DNA from: Bolinopsis microptera
Lineage: Eukaryota > Ctenophora > Tentaculata > Lobata > Bolinopsidae
Direction: 5' to 3'
Assembly: GCF_026151205.1 (NCBI RefSeq)
Contig: NC_087076.1
Coordinates: 21,012,828 to 21,076,827, forward strand
Length of the DNA: 64,000 bases
Each line of letters starts with the position of its first letter. Positions within the stretch are counted from its first letter, which is position 1. Both the position numbers and the translations under genes were made by a program. Shown here one piece after another: positions 11,901 through 21,843 of the stretch. The notes under the pieces are model-generated. The model searched no databases. It saw only the letters and a program-made list of their open reading frames with translations, and was not told the origin of the DNA.

Positions 11901-14900
11901 CTCCTACACAGAGGAGCCTTTCTGTAAAGACGGTAAGTTCTCCTACACAGAGGAGCCTTTCTGTAAAGAAGGTAAGTTCTCCTACACAGAGGAGCCTTTC
12001 TGTAGAGACAGGTAAGTTCTCCTACACAGAGGAGCCTTTCTGTAAAGACGGTAAGTTCTCCTACACAGAGGAGCCTTTCTGTAAAGACGGTAAGTTCTCC
12101 TACACAGAGGAGCCTATCTGTAAAGACGGTAAGTTCTCCTACACAGAGGAGCCTATCTGTAAAGACGGTAAGTTCTCCTACACAGAGGAGCCTTTCTGTA
12201 AAGACGGTAAGTTCTACTACACAGAGGAGCCTATCTGTAAAGACAGTAAGTTCTCCTACACAGAGGAGCCTTTCTGTAAAGACGGTAAGTTCTCCTACAC
12301 AGAGGAGCCTTTCTGTAGAGACGGTAAGTTCTCCTACACAGAGGAGCCTTTCTGTAAAGACGGTAAGTTCTCCTACACAGAGGAGCCTTTCTGTAAAGAC
12401 GGTAAGTTCTCCTACACAGAGGAGCCTTTCTGTAAAGACGGTAAGTTCTCCTACACAGAGGAGCCTTTCTGTAAAGACGGTAAGTTCTCCTACACAGAGG
12501 AGCCTTTCTGTAAAGACGGTAAGTTCTCCTACACAGAGGAGCCTTTCTGTAGAGACGGTAAGTTCTCCTACACAGAGGAGCCTTTCTGTAAAGACGGTAA
12601 GTTCTCCTACACAGAGGAGCCTTTCTGTAAAGACGGTAAGTTCTCCTACACAGAGGAGCCTTTCTGTAAAGACGGTTAGTTCTCCTACACAGAGGAGCCT
12701 TTCTGTAGAGACGGTAAGTTCTCCTACACAGAGGAGCCTTTCTGTAGAGACGGTAAGTTTTCCTACACAGAGGAGCCTTTCTGTAAAGACGGTAAGTTCT
12801 CCTACACAGAGGAGCCTTTCTGTAAAGACGGTAAGTTCTCCTACACAGAGGAGCCTTTCTGTAAAGACGGTAAGTTCTCCTACACAGAGGAGCCTTTCTG
12901 TAAAGACAGTAAGTTCTCCTACACAGAAGAGCCTTTCTGTAAAGACGGTAAGTTCTCCTACACAGAGGAGCCTTTCTGTAAAGACGGTTAGTTCTCCTAC
13001 ACAGAGGAGCCTTTCTGTAGAGACGGTAAGTTCTCCTACACAGAGGAGCCTTTCTGTAGAGACGGTAAGTTTTCCTACACAGAGGAGCCTTTCTGTAAAG
13101 ACGGTAAGTTCTCCTACACAGAGGAGCCTTTCTGTAAAGACGGTAAGTTCTCCTACACAGAGGAGCCTTTCTGTAAAGACGGTAAGTTCTCCTACACAGA
13201 GGAGCCTTTCTGTAAAGACAGTAAGTTTTCCTACACAGAGGAGCCTTTCTGTAAAGACGGTAAGTTCTCCTACACAGAGGAGCCTTTCTGTAAAGACGGT
13301 AAGTTCTCCTACACAGAGGAGCCTTTCTGTAAAGACGGTAAGTTCTCCTACACAGAGGAGCCTTTCTGTAAAGACGGTAAGTTCTCCTACACAGAGGAGC
13401 CTTTCTGTAAAGACGGTAAGTTCTCCTACACAGAGGAGCCTTTCTGTAAAGAAGGTAAGTTCTCCTACACTGAGGAGCCTTTCTGTAAAGAAGGTAAGTT
13501 CTCCTACACAGAGGAGCCTTTCTGTAGAGACGGTAAGTTCTCCTATACAGAGGAGCCTTTCTGTAAAGACGGTAAGTTCTCCTACACAGAGGAGCCTTTC
13601 TGTAAAGACGGTTAGTTCTCCTACACAGAGGAGCCTTTCTGTAAAGACGGTAAGTTCTCCTACACAGAGGAGCCTTTCTGTAAAGACGGTAAGTTTTCCT
13701 ACACAGAGGAGCCTTTCTGTAAAGACGGTAAGTTCTCCTACACAGAGGAGCCTTTCTGTAAAGACGGTAAGTTCTCCTACACAGAGGAGCCTTTCTGTAA
13801 AGACGGTAAGTTCTCCTACACAGAGGAGCCTTTCTGTAAAGAAGGTAAGTTCTCCTACACTGAGGAGCCTTTCTGTAAAGAAGGTAAGTTTTCCTACACA
13901 GAGGAGCCTTTCTGTAGAGACGGTAAGTTCTCCTACACAGAGGAGCCTTTCTGTAAAGACGGTAAGTTCTCCTACACAGAGGAGCCTTTCTGTAAAGAAG
14001 GTAAGTTCTCCTACACTGAGGAGCCTTTCTGTAAAGACGGTAAGTTCTCCTACACAGAGGAGCCTTTCTGTAAAGACGGTAAGTTCTCCTACACAGAGGA
14101 GCCTTTCTGTAAAGACGGTAAGTTCTCCTACACAGAGGAGCCTTTCTGTAAAGACGGTAAGTTCTCCTACACAGAGGAGCCTTTCTGTAAAGACGGTAAG
14201 TTCTCCTACACAGAAGAGCCTTTCTGTAGAGACGGTAAGTTCTCCTACACAGAGGAGCCTTTCTGTAGAGACGGTAAAATTTCCTCAGACTGTGGCAAGA
14301 TGATTTGCAGCTCACTATTATTCTGCAATTTGATATTCAACCATCTAATAAAGTAATAACTAGACATCTACAGTTATACAATATACATACTGTAGGTACA
14401 TTAGGGCCAATAAATTTGGTTCACAACAAATTTGGTTACCATAATTTTGTTCACCATAATTTTAGTCACAAATTTCGCAAATTTTTAGTCTGCAACAATT
14501 TTAGTCGCATTTTTCGACTTTTCGAGACCATTTTCCATTCCATTTACCTTAAGAATGACAAATTTAGTCTACCCCGTCTGAGCGAGCATTACAGATTAAG
14601 TTGCAATGCATAACTCAGGAATTTCAATAACATCGGATCCAGAGTTTGTGACTCTGTATCACTAAGTTCTTCAGTACACTGTTCAGTGTTCAGTTTCTTT
14701 TTCACCCTTTTTCGACTTGACCATTTCTGTCGGTACGACGTAGTTTATGTCGATATGATTCGATTAATTTAAATGGAAATCACCTAACATAAAGCATTTT
14801 CTCAACTTATGTCCATGACTTCGCTTTGACTTGATCAAACATTTTAATGTCACCAAAATGTAAACCAAAATCGGACTAATGCTATTCTGATTCTTTGACT

Positions 14901-15226
14901 TTTCCTTACTAAAGTTTTAAATTATAAACTGCGATCATATATATATAGACACGGTACGCAAACGTATCTATAATATATTTCAGGCTGTTATACAAGCTAC
15001 GAGATGAATGTTGGTCTGTTTCCTGACTCCCAGAAATTAGCACAGAGTGAGTTCAGGAGTTTTGAGAGTTGTCAGGAATGGTGTGATGATACTCCCCTCT
15101 GTAAAGGAGTAGCCGTCAGTCCTTGGAATTGGGCCCGTGAGTCCCGAGAGTGCTTTCTGGTGGGCACTATGCACATAACAGCAAGGAGTGGATGGACTGC
15201 GAGTTCTCTAAGTGATTGTGACCAGG
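5885..15226 (+). CDS. Secreted multidomain gene: signal peptide, FA-methyltransferase-like, sushi-like, PAN/Apple (5-exon model)
   Basis: Gene-level model: exons 5885-5987, 7272-7679, 7949-8104, 9227-10060 and 14984-15226. Every junction is phase 1 and the joined frame is open, about 581 codons if the first donors are used. Order: signal peptide (1-23), FA-methyltransferase-like beta domain (about 35-170), short sushi-like module (171-222), Cys-rich domain (223-435), second sushi-like module (about 437-500) and PAN/Apple (501-581). Phase-1 borders are typical of shuffled extracellular modules. The product is inferred to be secreted and to bind ligands or adhere. It is unfinished at the 3' end: exon 5 ends in a donor, and a possible terminal exon (15616-15653) is weak. 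Introns 1 and 4 begin with minisatellites built from the exon-intron junction. The exact start is supported by an upstream in-frame stop. Confidence 0.7.
5975..7145. repeat. 31-bp minisatellite built on the intron-1 donor, about 37 copies
   Basis: The unit reads ATCTCAAGGTTAGCACTTTG followed by CTTCATATAAT, with CTTTGTATAAT, CTAGTCATATAAT and CCTCATATAAT variants and a few internal 'GCACTTA' duplications. The first unit is the real exon-1/intron-1 junction, so each copy carries CTCAAG|GTTAGC. The array fills most of the 1.3-kb intron and stops about 125 bases before the acceptor of exon 2. Confidence 0.9.
7272..7679 (+). CDS. Exon 2: farnesoic-acid-methyltransferase-like (Methyltransf_FA-type) domain
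   Basis: The acceptor TTCCTCTCAG ends at 7271 and the donor GAAG|GTTAGT follows 7679. It encodes 136 codons in phase 1-1, so the exon is symmetric. The motif series KKWRLTLTLTSLVLECNGE, LLNFNF and QISSIMFSRLKHF resembles the C-terminal core of the extracellular domain family named after farnesoic acid O-methyltransferase. In animals that family is usually found in secreted or matrix proteins, without proven methyltransferase activity. A WYYRVDFCNELQS segment precedes it. Assignment is from motif memory only; the exon itself is well supported. Confidence 0.65.
7949..8104 (+). CDS. Exon 3: short sushi/CCP-like module
   Basis: The acceptor CCCCTTCAG ends at 7948; the donor TATG|GTAAGT follows 8104. 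52 codons, phase 1-1. The pattern ICVVERTKIKKGEKLGFGC, then GTCVVADQFNF and PPLCKYG, matches the second half of the sushi-like module in exon 4 (VSCSRGY, VTCVRKDQFSY, EEPFCKDG). It looks like a shortened or diverged CCP domain with Cys-x-Cys spacing kept. Just after the donor, a 16-bp piece (CACTATATAGTGACAA) is duplicated in tandem. Confidence 0.65.
8396..8516. repeat. 17-bp AT-rich minisatellite in intron 3
   Basis: About seven copies of TAATTTATAGTTATTTA. A short related stretch recurs at 9038-9078. It is not attached to a splice junction, unlike the arrays in introns 1 and 4. Confidence 0.85.
9227..10060 (+). CDS. Exon 4: Cys-rich domain plus sushi-like module
   Basis: The acceptor CCACCATTTCAG ends at 9226 and gives phase 1 (A-S-R-T-W). 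A second AG at 9233 would break the phase. The exon carries a Cys-rich part (CPQGFYVLDMVWLYRSGHG, SQSCCGLVNTSFRC, KIQCPAGQAFVGAE, DVRFQC). Then comes a sushi-like module beginning ACVGLPSGWKS and ending VTCVRKDQFSYTEEPFCKD. The Cys-rich part is not recognised; the repeated C-x-x-G/A-x-F/Y spacing vaguely recalls dermatopontin-like folds. The first consensus donor, AAAGACG|GTAAGT after 10060, matches the phase of exon 5. The frame stays open through about 50 more 39-bp units to a stop at 12013-12015, so longer forms of this exon are possible. Confidence 0.75.
10025..14277 (+). repeat. 39-bp minisatellite of the exon-4 end with its 5' splice site, about 109 copies
   Basis: Each unit is 39 bases (13 codons, GKFSYTEEPFCKD) and contains the consensus junction GACG|GTAAGT. 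Units are highly alike; variants include AGAGAC (Arg for Lys), AAAGAAG, AAAAACG, GACAGTAAG and GGTTAG. The forward frame is open from exon 4 through about 50 extra units. It then breaks at about 12010, where an extra A (GACAGGTAAG) shifts the frame into a stop. Later units read in another frame, with stops where GGTTAGT occurs (about 12675, 12987, 13610). Homogeneity implies recent expansion or ongoing gene conversion. Confidence 0.97.
14984..15226 (+). CDS. Exon 5: PAN/Apple domain
   Basis: The acceptor TAATATATTTCAG ends at 14983; the donor CCAGG|GTAAAT follows 15226. 81 codons in phase 1-1. The motifs GCYTSYEMNVGLFPD, FRSFESCQEWCDDTPLCKGV, ECFLVG and SDCDQG follow the PAN/Apple pattern: a central C-x-x-x-C helix, C-x-G, and a late C-x-L. 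Joining exon 4 through the split Gly codon gives CKD-GCYTSYE. The domain usually binds proteins or carbohydrates outside the cell. It lies about 700 bases past the end of the 39-bp array. Confidence 0.72.
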
Positions 15227-16560
15227 GTAAATTACAAAACACATTTTTCCTTTTTAAGCTCTAGAGTTTTTATCGTGCATGGTTTTCCGTGGGCCTCAAA
15301 GTGGTGCCTCAAGGACCTCAGTTCCTCAATGCGTCACAAGGTTATCTGGATCTTGTATGATCCAAGTACAACAGTCCTAGACATCTCACTTCGTGACTAA
15401 ATTTATGGTAGACTAAATTTGTCGTTCTTAAGGTAATTCGGTTATTTGTCGGTCGACACTTGAGGCACAATTGAGACACGGATAAGGCACGGATTACACA
15501 CACGCAAACTTAAGGCACGCTTGATGGCCCCTGCATATATCGACAATCTGTTGTAAAACAGGGGTTCCAAAAAAACCCTTTCCCGATACTCCTGATACTT
15601 GAAATTATTTTGCAGTCGACACAAAATTGATTTCCAGGAGAGGAGACTCTTGAGACTCTCACTTCGTCAACTACAATTCAAAAAATTTACAGTATAATTA
15701 CAACACTACAAATCTATTACATTTATTGAGAATTATGTTGTAATTTTGTATGAAAAGCATTAATACAGTAGTTCAACTATATCCTATTTCTGAACACTTA
15801 AGATAATCAAGTTATAACTGCTTAAATTGTTGTCATAAGTATCATCAAATATCGTCAATACTCTCATTATCATGCCCTAAATTCTCAATTTTAGGGAGAG
15901 GGCTACACAAAACCACAGCAATTACCAAGCAAGCTTAACCGTTGCCTGACAAGGAGAACAACACATGGACGAAGATATGATAACGTTAACTATTAAAGCT
16001 AAAGGAGCATGGTATTTGAGTATTTGGGATTCACGATTTAAGGTTATATAGCAAAGGATGAAACAGTCTGGAACAATTTTTTGAACTACAGTTTTAGCAT
16101 GCATGAAGAATTTAAACCGGGAATATTTTACTTTTGGGTTTAGTAATTATTTAATTTTTCTTCTTACAAATTTAAGTTAGCGTGCAGAATGTTAAAATGT
16201 TGATTCTTAAACCATTACATAAAATTTATGTTGTAATTAGAAACCATCAAGATTAGTCGACTTCGGCAGTGAAATGTCCATATCTAGATGTTCTAGTGGA
16301 ATCGTTCTGTGGAAAAAGTCTACAGTAATTTAAGTAACTAGTAACTACAGCTCAATGAAACAATAAATTTTTCAATGAAACAAACAGCTGCGGACGAGTG
16401 AATGCTGCAGTCAAGTGCAGTGATGTTATTGTACATGGGAGAAAAAACATAAGCGGGTAATATCCTGTCCAAACCCAGAATACATAACATGAAGACTTTG
16501 GTGTAACTTTGTATTATTGTTATTATAAAACAGGATCTTACCGACAAAAATGATTCTTAA
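15227..16560. other. Intron or intergenic, no clear gene
   Basis: Apart from the weak exon at 15616 I see no supported coding exon. An oligomer, TGTATGAAAAGCATTAATAC, occurs at about 15748, again inside the LINE relic at about 17116 (where on the minus strand it reads GINAFHTKLF), and nearly identically at about 32183. Pieces of the same retroelement are therefore scattered. Confidence 0.4.
15616..15653 (+). CDS. Possible short terminal exon of the secreted gene
   Basis: The acceptor TTATTTTGCAG ends at 15615. Reading in phase 1 from exon 5 gives VDTKLISRRGDS and then TGA at 15651-15653. Phase agreement is the only support; no domain and no clear AATAAA follow. The true 3' end may lie elsewhere. 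Confidence 0.2.
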
Positions 16561-16567
16561 AAATACC

Positions 16568-17152
16568 TTAATGCGGTAAACTGTACCCTTGAAAAAGATT
16601 TTCCCAACATCTGTTGCATGCAGCTATATCTTTAATTTCGTTCAATTCATACAAGTTGTCCATTTGCAAACTTCTACTATTTAAATCACTTCTTAAAACC
16701 AATAACAAGTTCATTCTAGGTCTCCCCAATCTTCCAATGAATAAATTATCTGATTCAATAGAAAATGAGAGAGCCGTTTGGGCTGGGGTGTTCTCCATAC
16801 TCCTGAGAATGTGTCCAAACATTTTCCACCGCTGGTGTTCAATACGCTTGGATAACTTTTCAACTTTGCACCTTTCATACAATGCTTTGTTGCTTATCAT
16901 ACCTTTAGGCCATTTGATGTTTAAAAAGGACCTGAGGTGTCTACGATGGAGTGTGTCCATTTTCTCCATGGTTGCTTTCTTAGGACTCCAACTATTTGAG
17001 TTGTAAATCAATACAGATACAACTTGAGCATCGTATAACCTCAGCTTTCTTTCAAGGGATATTTTCTTACCAGACAGCCAAACTTTTTCAAAGTTCTTAA
17101 AAGCAATAAATAACTTTGTATGAAAAGCATTAATACCTACAGACAAATACAT
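16568..17152 (-). mobile_element. LINE relic: C-terminal part of an RTE-like non-LTR retrotransposon ORF
   Basis: A 194-codon frame encodes the region after the reverse-transcriptase core. Features include KLRLYDAQVVSVLIYNSNSW, a block of basic residues around LHRRHLRSFLNIKWP, ALYERCKVEKLSKRIEHQRW and MFGHILRSMENTPAQTALSF. These are hallmarks of the tail of many animal LINE proteins. No upstream catalytic part is adjacent, so it is truncated. Stop at 16568-16570. Confidence 0.75.
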
Positions 17153-17606
17153 AGCATATTGTATTTGTTGAGGTTTATTTGTTGAGGTTAAAGTCAGTCA
17201 CGATACTGCAAAAGCAATACATCAGCACTGAGACTATCCCTCATCTCCTCATCAACAAGGCATCATCAATGTACGCTTCTAGTTCCAGGATTTGTCACAT
17301 TTAAGGATGGATTGCCGTCAAGTAGAGTTAATTATTAGAGTTAAACACATTTGCCTGATTTTGGTCAGAAAACAGAAGAAATGGGAAACGAAATAGAACT
17401 AAGGTGGAAAGACAACCCCATTTTGCCACAAACCCCAAATTTGATCATTACATGATATAGTAAGTTTGATGTTGATAATTGAACTGTGAAAACAGCAAGA
17501 AAACCTGGCAAATTATTAACGAACTCAGGGGCAAAAGCCAAAAAGAAGAGGCAAACCAAGCCCCCATTTATCATTGATAACCAAAGAATAGTTGATAGAA
17601 GAATAG

Positions 17607-18315
17607 TTGATAGAAGAGCTTAGAGCAATTGCTAATGGATTCAATGCTTGGTTTGTCTCTATTGCACCAAAGCTGAATGAGACACTGAATAATCTATCTA
17701 ATGGCCTGCCTATATTACCCATGAAAACTTTCTATGACTTCCTGAACCCAAGAAATGAAAAAAATATTAGGCTAGAAGATTGCTCCTCGAACGAAATATT
17801 GAAAATCATAATGAGTTCGAAAATGGTAAAGCCAGTGACATTCCCATAAGTGTAGTAAAAAGGTCATCTCATGTAATTGCACATGTATTATCGAATTACT
17901 TCAATATCCTTATGACCAAAGGTATATTTCCTGATGTCCTGAAAACTGGTAAAATATAACACCTGTATATAAGAAAGGTAACCCAGAAGAAATCGAGAAC
18001 TACCGTCCTATCTCCACACTGTCCGTCTTCGGTAAGATATTTGAAAAGCTCATATATTCTAGAATATACGGATTTGTTAGCTCCCAGGGAGTTATATCGA
18101 AGACACAGTTTGGATTTAGGAAATCTCACTCTACGTCTCATGCAGTCAATTACTCTGTAGATTTAACTACGAAATCTCTTAAACTTAAGAATCATGTTTT
18201 AGGAATATTCATTGACCTAAGCAATTAAGCTTTTGACACCATCAACCATTCAAAACTTCTTATAAAATTAGAGGGATGTGGAGTAAGAGGAGTTGCAAAT
18301 AATCTCATTAAAAGC

Positions 18316-18330
<15 letters not shown>
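17607..18330 (+). pseudogene. Decayed CR1/L2-like reverse transcriptase fragment
   Basis: Three frames have to be combined. The first, from 17607, reads LRAIANGFNAWFVSIAPKL. A frameshift near 17830 leads to a Ser-Val-Val-Lys-Arg segment. The third holds the motifs ENYRPISTLSVFGKIFEKL, TQFGFRKSHSTSHAV and GIFIDLSN. An in-frame TAA then replaces the usual Lys before AFDTINHSKLL. These are RT motifs up to the first catalytic block. It ends at a (AAGT)n tetranucleotide run (18316-18345). Clearly dead. Confidence 0.75.
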
Positions 18331-18345
<15 letters not shown>

Positions 18346-18347
<2 letters not shown>

Positions 18348-19900
18348 GATTATGACATAACATCATCACAAGTGTCTACAAAATATCATTGCACTAAATA
18401 AAAAATAATTTAAATAAATATATTTTCCATCAACACATTAATAATTTATCAAAATCAATTTTATCATGGGGATACGAAGATATAACTGCCCCACTATTAA
18501 CTCAAGGAATATTGAGTTTGTTGACTCAAATATAAAACTTAAATTTTTACATTCTGTAACAGTACAGGTGAAGGTGAAAGTAAAACTCGGGATAAAATGT
18601 ACGACTCTATCTGCCCAAACGATCTGTCCCCATTACGTCAATGGGTTATTGACCTAAATAATCAACCAATAGAATGGGTGGTCGTTCGATCGGCTCATCA
18701 TGATACTGATAGCATGATCAGGGTAGCATGAAACGTAGAGAAAAGTGTTTTCTAGGAAAAAAGTCAAGGAGGGGGGGGGTCAGGTCATGATTACGTAATA
18801 TTGCTGTCAGGAGGGGAGGGGGTTGGGTCTTGATTACGGTTGATTACGGAAGGGGGGTAAAAATTGCTAAAATATTGATTACGTAATATGTGAACGACCC
18901 CTTAGTATTATCATGGTTCCCGATACGACCCCGTATCAAGTGATTTACCACGTATAACGTGAATCACAATGTATTGTTCTAGGATGTAAATTTGAATTAT
19001 TATATTAATATAAATATTATGATGAATTTAAAAATGATTGAATCATTAATGATAATATACAAAATTGAATATCCAGCATAAAATTATAATATCGAAAGGT
19101 TTTAGAAACTTAATAATCTTTGCGTAATTCATTTTCGTTGTCGTTGGTACGTGGTCGTGTTTAAAGTTTATTAAACTCGAACATCGAATGTAGATTTTTT
19201 TGAAATTGTATGAGTGTGACTAAATTACTTAATAGTAAATAACACTTGTAACTCGTATTTCGGCCAGCACATTATTTCGGAAACAATCAAAAAGTTATAT
19301 TACTCCCCATATATATAACAATTTTGTTGAAATTTGGTCAGCTTACGTAAACACTTATGTTTTATTGAACCTAAATTAGTTTGAGCAATTTCAATGGTCA
19401 GAATTTGAGTTTTCTACGAATTTATACCTATTTTGTCATTTTTAGACCTTTTAAAGTTAATCAAGGCCAATTATCTCTCCCAACTAATTTAGGTTCGGCA
19501 GTTAAGTATGATTGAAAGGTTTTGACAAATTTTCAGCATGATTGATGTTCAGGAACCGAAGATATGACAGGATAATACGACAAAAATCAACGAATTTCGT
19601 CAAATTACGCGACTTTTACACGTACACATAATTTTGCTCCAAAAGCCGCGCACCATCAAATATGGCACCTAGGCAAAACTCACTGATCATTCCAAAAAGG
19701 TATGACAAATTTGGTACTGTGAAAATTCTCACAGTCTCTAGAAAACAATGATACAAAAATTTTGAAAATCCGAGCAAGTTTATTTTTATCGTGCACCCCC
19801 TAATTCAGGGCCACCTAGAAGTAGAGAACGGGTTAAATAAAAAATTCACGCAACAGTCGAGACCGAGTATAGAGTGATTAATCATCATCCATTAATGCAG
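18346..19900. other. Non-coding, repeat-derived upstream region of the MFS gene
   Basis: 18,750-18,895 holds G-runs and repeated TGATTACGTAAT words, ending GTGAACGACCCC, typical of a degraded terminal-repeat element. 19,560-19,800 is a diverged copy of 26,670-27,030, including a shared GACTTTTACACGTAC-like core and TTTATTTTTATCGTGCACCC. No coding exon was seen. Confidence 0.5.
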
Positions 19901-19904
19901 GACA
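19885..19904 (+). promoter_or_regulatory. Probable 3' splice acceptor just before the MFS start
   Basis: CATCCATTAATGCAG precedes GACAATGG. This AG is 4 bases from the start codon, the geometry expected for a 5'-UTR intron or a spliced-leader acceptor. The carbonic anhydrase gene at 28.87 kb has the same arrangement. Confidence 0.4.
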
Positions 19905-21143
19905 ATGGCCGAGCCAGAAACAGCGCCCCTCCCAAATACTACGAGATGGAGCAAAAAAGATTACAGGTTTCTTATACTAGCGATGCTGATCAAGTTTGGT
20001 GACGCAGTTGAACTTTACCTGCCCGGCGTAATCACACAAAAAGTTTCCTGTGAGCTTGGGGTCTCCTTTTTCCAGGAAGGGACTTTAGCTATTATCCTTT
20101 ATGTATTTGAAGGTTTAGCTACACTAGCTGCTGTTCCAATGGCGAGGATATGTGGAGATAAGACCACTTTGCTCTGTTCACTGTATGGTTCCATCATCTC
20201 TACCATAATCTGCTCGGTGGTCCCCAACTTCTATACGTTTCTACTTTCTAGAGCTCTCATAGGATTTGGCTGTGGATTAAACATGACAATAATTGGAGTT
20301 TTTGGTGCGAAACAAATTTCTTCTAATGAGATTCTACCAACATTTTCTTTCATCCATGACTGCATTGCATTTACTTTTGGAAGTGCCTGGGCTTCGCTAC
20401 TGGGTTGGCTTCTTCTTGAAACACTAGGCTGGCGGATGTTTGTCCTCTTAACATCCATTCCTTTGTTCATCCCACCAATAATCATGCTACATTGTTTCAT
20501 TGAGGAAGAAGGCAGAAATACTGAATCAACGACCCGGAATGAAACTCAGTCCGTTAAACACTTTCCTGTGAGAGTTCTAAAGGCGAGCATTTTCGGGTGC
20601 TTCAGTAGCTTCATAGGGTATGGAAGTATCATGCTTCTTCCAACACTTATCAGGAATTACAATTTAACCGACGAATCTGTAGAGGTCGATAAATGTGAGC
20701 AAATCGTACATGGAGATCAATATATGATCCTTGCTGCGGTCAACGGCCTAGCCAACATCTTGGGAAGGCCGATAGGATTTTTTCTTAGGCCACACTTCAA
20801 TTTCATGCCCCTCCAAACCACCTTTATGCTTGGATTTGCCATATCTTACGGGATCATTCTAGCAAGACCTGGCTTACTCATAGAATCGCTAATGATGGGA
20901 ATAGGAAAATTATGTTATTCGATGCAGGGGGCAGAGAAGACCATCCTAAATTACGATGTGGAGTATTTTGGGCTGTCTGGCCTTTCTTTGGGTGGTGCCC
21001 TGATGGAGGTGGGCAGTCTTATAGGTGATGTGATAAGTACTACTCTCGTTGTTTTTCTTGATCCGTATCATTCTGTTATAGTCTGCTTGATAGTGAGTCT
21101 CGGAGAGGTCGCTGTGATTTGGTCATTCATTGAACGGAAGTGA
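19905..21143 (+). CDS. Major facilitator superfamily transporter, single exon
   Basis: 412 residues with about 12 hydrophobic segments. Examples: residues 25-48, 58-85, 87-107, 109-134, 145-170 and 175-197, then a charged central loop (EEEGRNTESTTRNETQ). A second set follows: about 223-245, 268-292, 297-318, 322-340, 355-380 and 385-408. MFS signatures include a charged 2-3 loop (ARICGDKTTLL), LLSRALIGFGCGLNM in helix 4 and LGWRMFVLLTSIPLF in helix 6. The layout recalls SVOP/SLC22-type carriers; the substrate is unknown. The whole CDS is in one exon. Four bases before the ATG is an acceptor-like CATCCATTAATGCAG|GACA, so a 5'-UTR intron or trans-splice site is likely. Alternative: a retrocopy. 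Confidence 0.85.
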   Translation: MAEPETAPLPNTTRWSKKDYRFLILAMLIKFGDAVELYLPGVITQKVSCELGVSFFQEGTLAIILYVFEGLATLAAVPMARICGDKTTLLCSLYGSIISTIICSVVPNFYTFLLSRALIGFGCGLNMTIIGVFGAKQISSNEILPTFSFIHDCIAFTFGSAWASLLGWLLLETLGWRMFVLLTSIPLFIPPIIMLHCFIEEEGRNTESTTRNETQSVKHFPVRVLKASIFGCFSSFIGYGSIMLLPTLIRNYNLTDESVEVDKCEQIVHGDQYMILAAVNGLANILGRPIGFFLRPHFNFMPLQTTFMLGFAISYGIILARPGLLIESLMMGIGKLCYSMQGAEKTILNYDVEYFGLSGLSLGGALMEVGSLIGDVISTTLVVFLDPYHSVIVCLIVSLGEVAVIWSFIERK

Positions 21144-21843
21144 CAAAAGGACTTGACGAGAGTTATTTTAAAAACGTAGTAACTTTGGTTATTTAAGAAT
21201 TTTTGAATCAGGAAAATCGAGTTTTGTGAAAGGAAGTAATCTTGACTTGATTTCTTCCTCAGAAAACAATAGATTTAATTTTGTTAAGACGTGTTTCTTT
21301 TAAATTTGAAAAAAAGAAAAAAAGATTAAAAAAGAAGAAAAAAACGGTGTTTCTGTCTTCATTAAAATGTGCATGTAGCTTTTACTGAAAAAATTTCTTT
21401 CGTATGACTCACATCCTTATTAATCAATTTACAAAGATTGGTTCATTTTTCATATTCTTTTTATTCTATATTATCTATAAAAGTTAATTTATAACTTTAT
21501 ATTACCAGACTTAAATTTCTCACGAGGGTTCTACATTCTGTTTTACTCTGCGGCCGTTGCATATTTCTGTAACCGTCTATTCTTTTACCTTTATAGTTAT
21601 ACTCGACTTCACTATAATGCACCTCATCAATTAGTATGATGCTTTGACTAATTTTACTACGATAAAATATTTGCCAAAAGATTTAGTCATTGGTGATAAA
21701 TTTATGAGGAACTAATATTATATAGGGGTCATTCATAAAGTTACAAGTTTTGTTTTATTAAATAATTTCCCACTGTTCGTAGTTAAAATTATAGTCAAAA
21801 TTATTCGTGGTATCTCAGAGTGCTTAACTACATTATATATTTA
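21144..21843. other. AT-rich 3' flank of the MFS gene
   Basis: No exon was seen. A purine tract (GAAAAAAAGATTAAAAAAG) lies at about 21310-21345. No canonical AATAAA was found close to the stop codon. At about 21723 a GGGGTCATTCATAAA word recalls transposon ends. Confidence 0.4.

Noticed and set aside
5975-14277. CRISPR-like regular arrays
   Set aside because: Units are head-to-tail with no unique spacers, and the DNA is clearly animal; these are minisatellites.
12231-14315. 694-codon minus-strand open frame of YRLYRKAPLCRRT repeats
   Set aside because: It is the antisense reading of the 39-bp array. A unit divisible by three keeps any stop-free frame open, and there is no start context, splice signal or flanking coding sequence.
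15260-15400. Frame with HGFPWASKWCLKDLSSSM as a further exon or LINE piece
   Set aside because: It starts inside the intron right after the exon-5 donor, has no acceptor in phase, and I could not match it to an RT motif with confidence.
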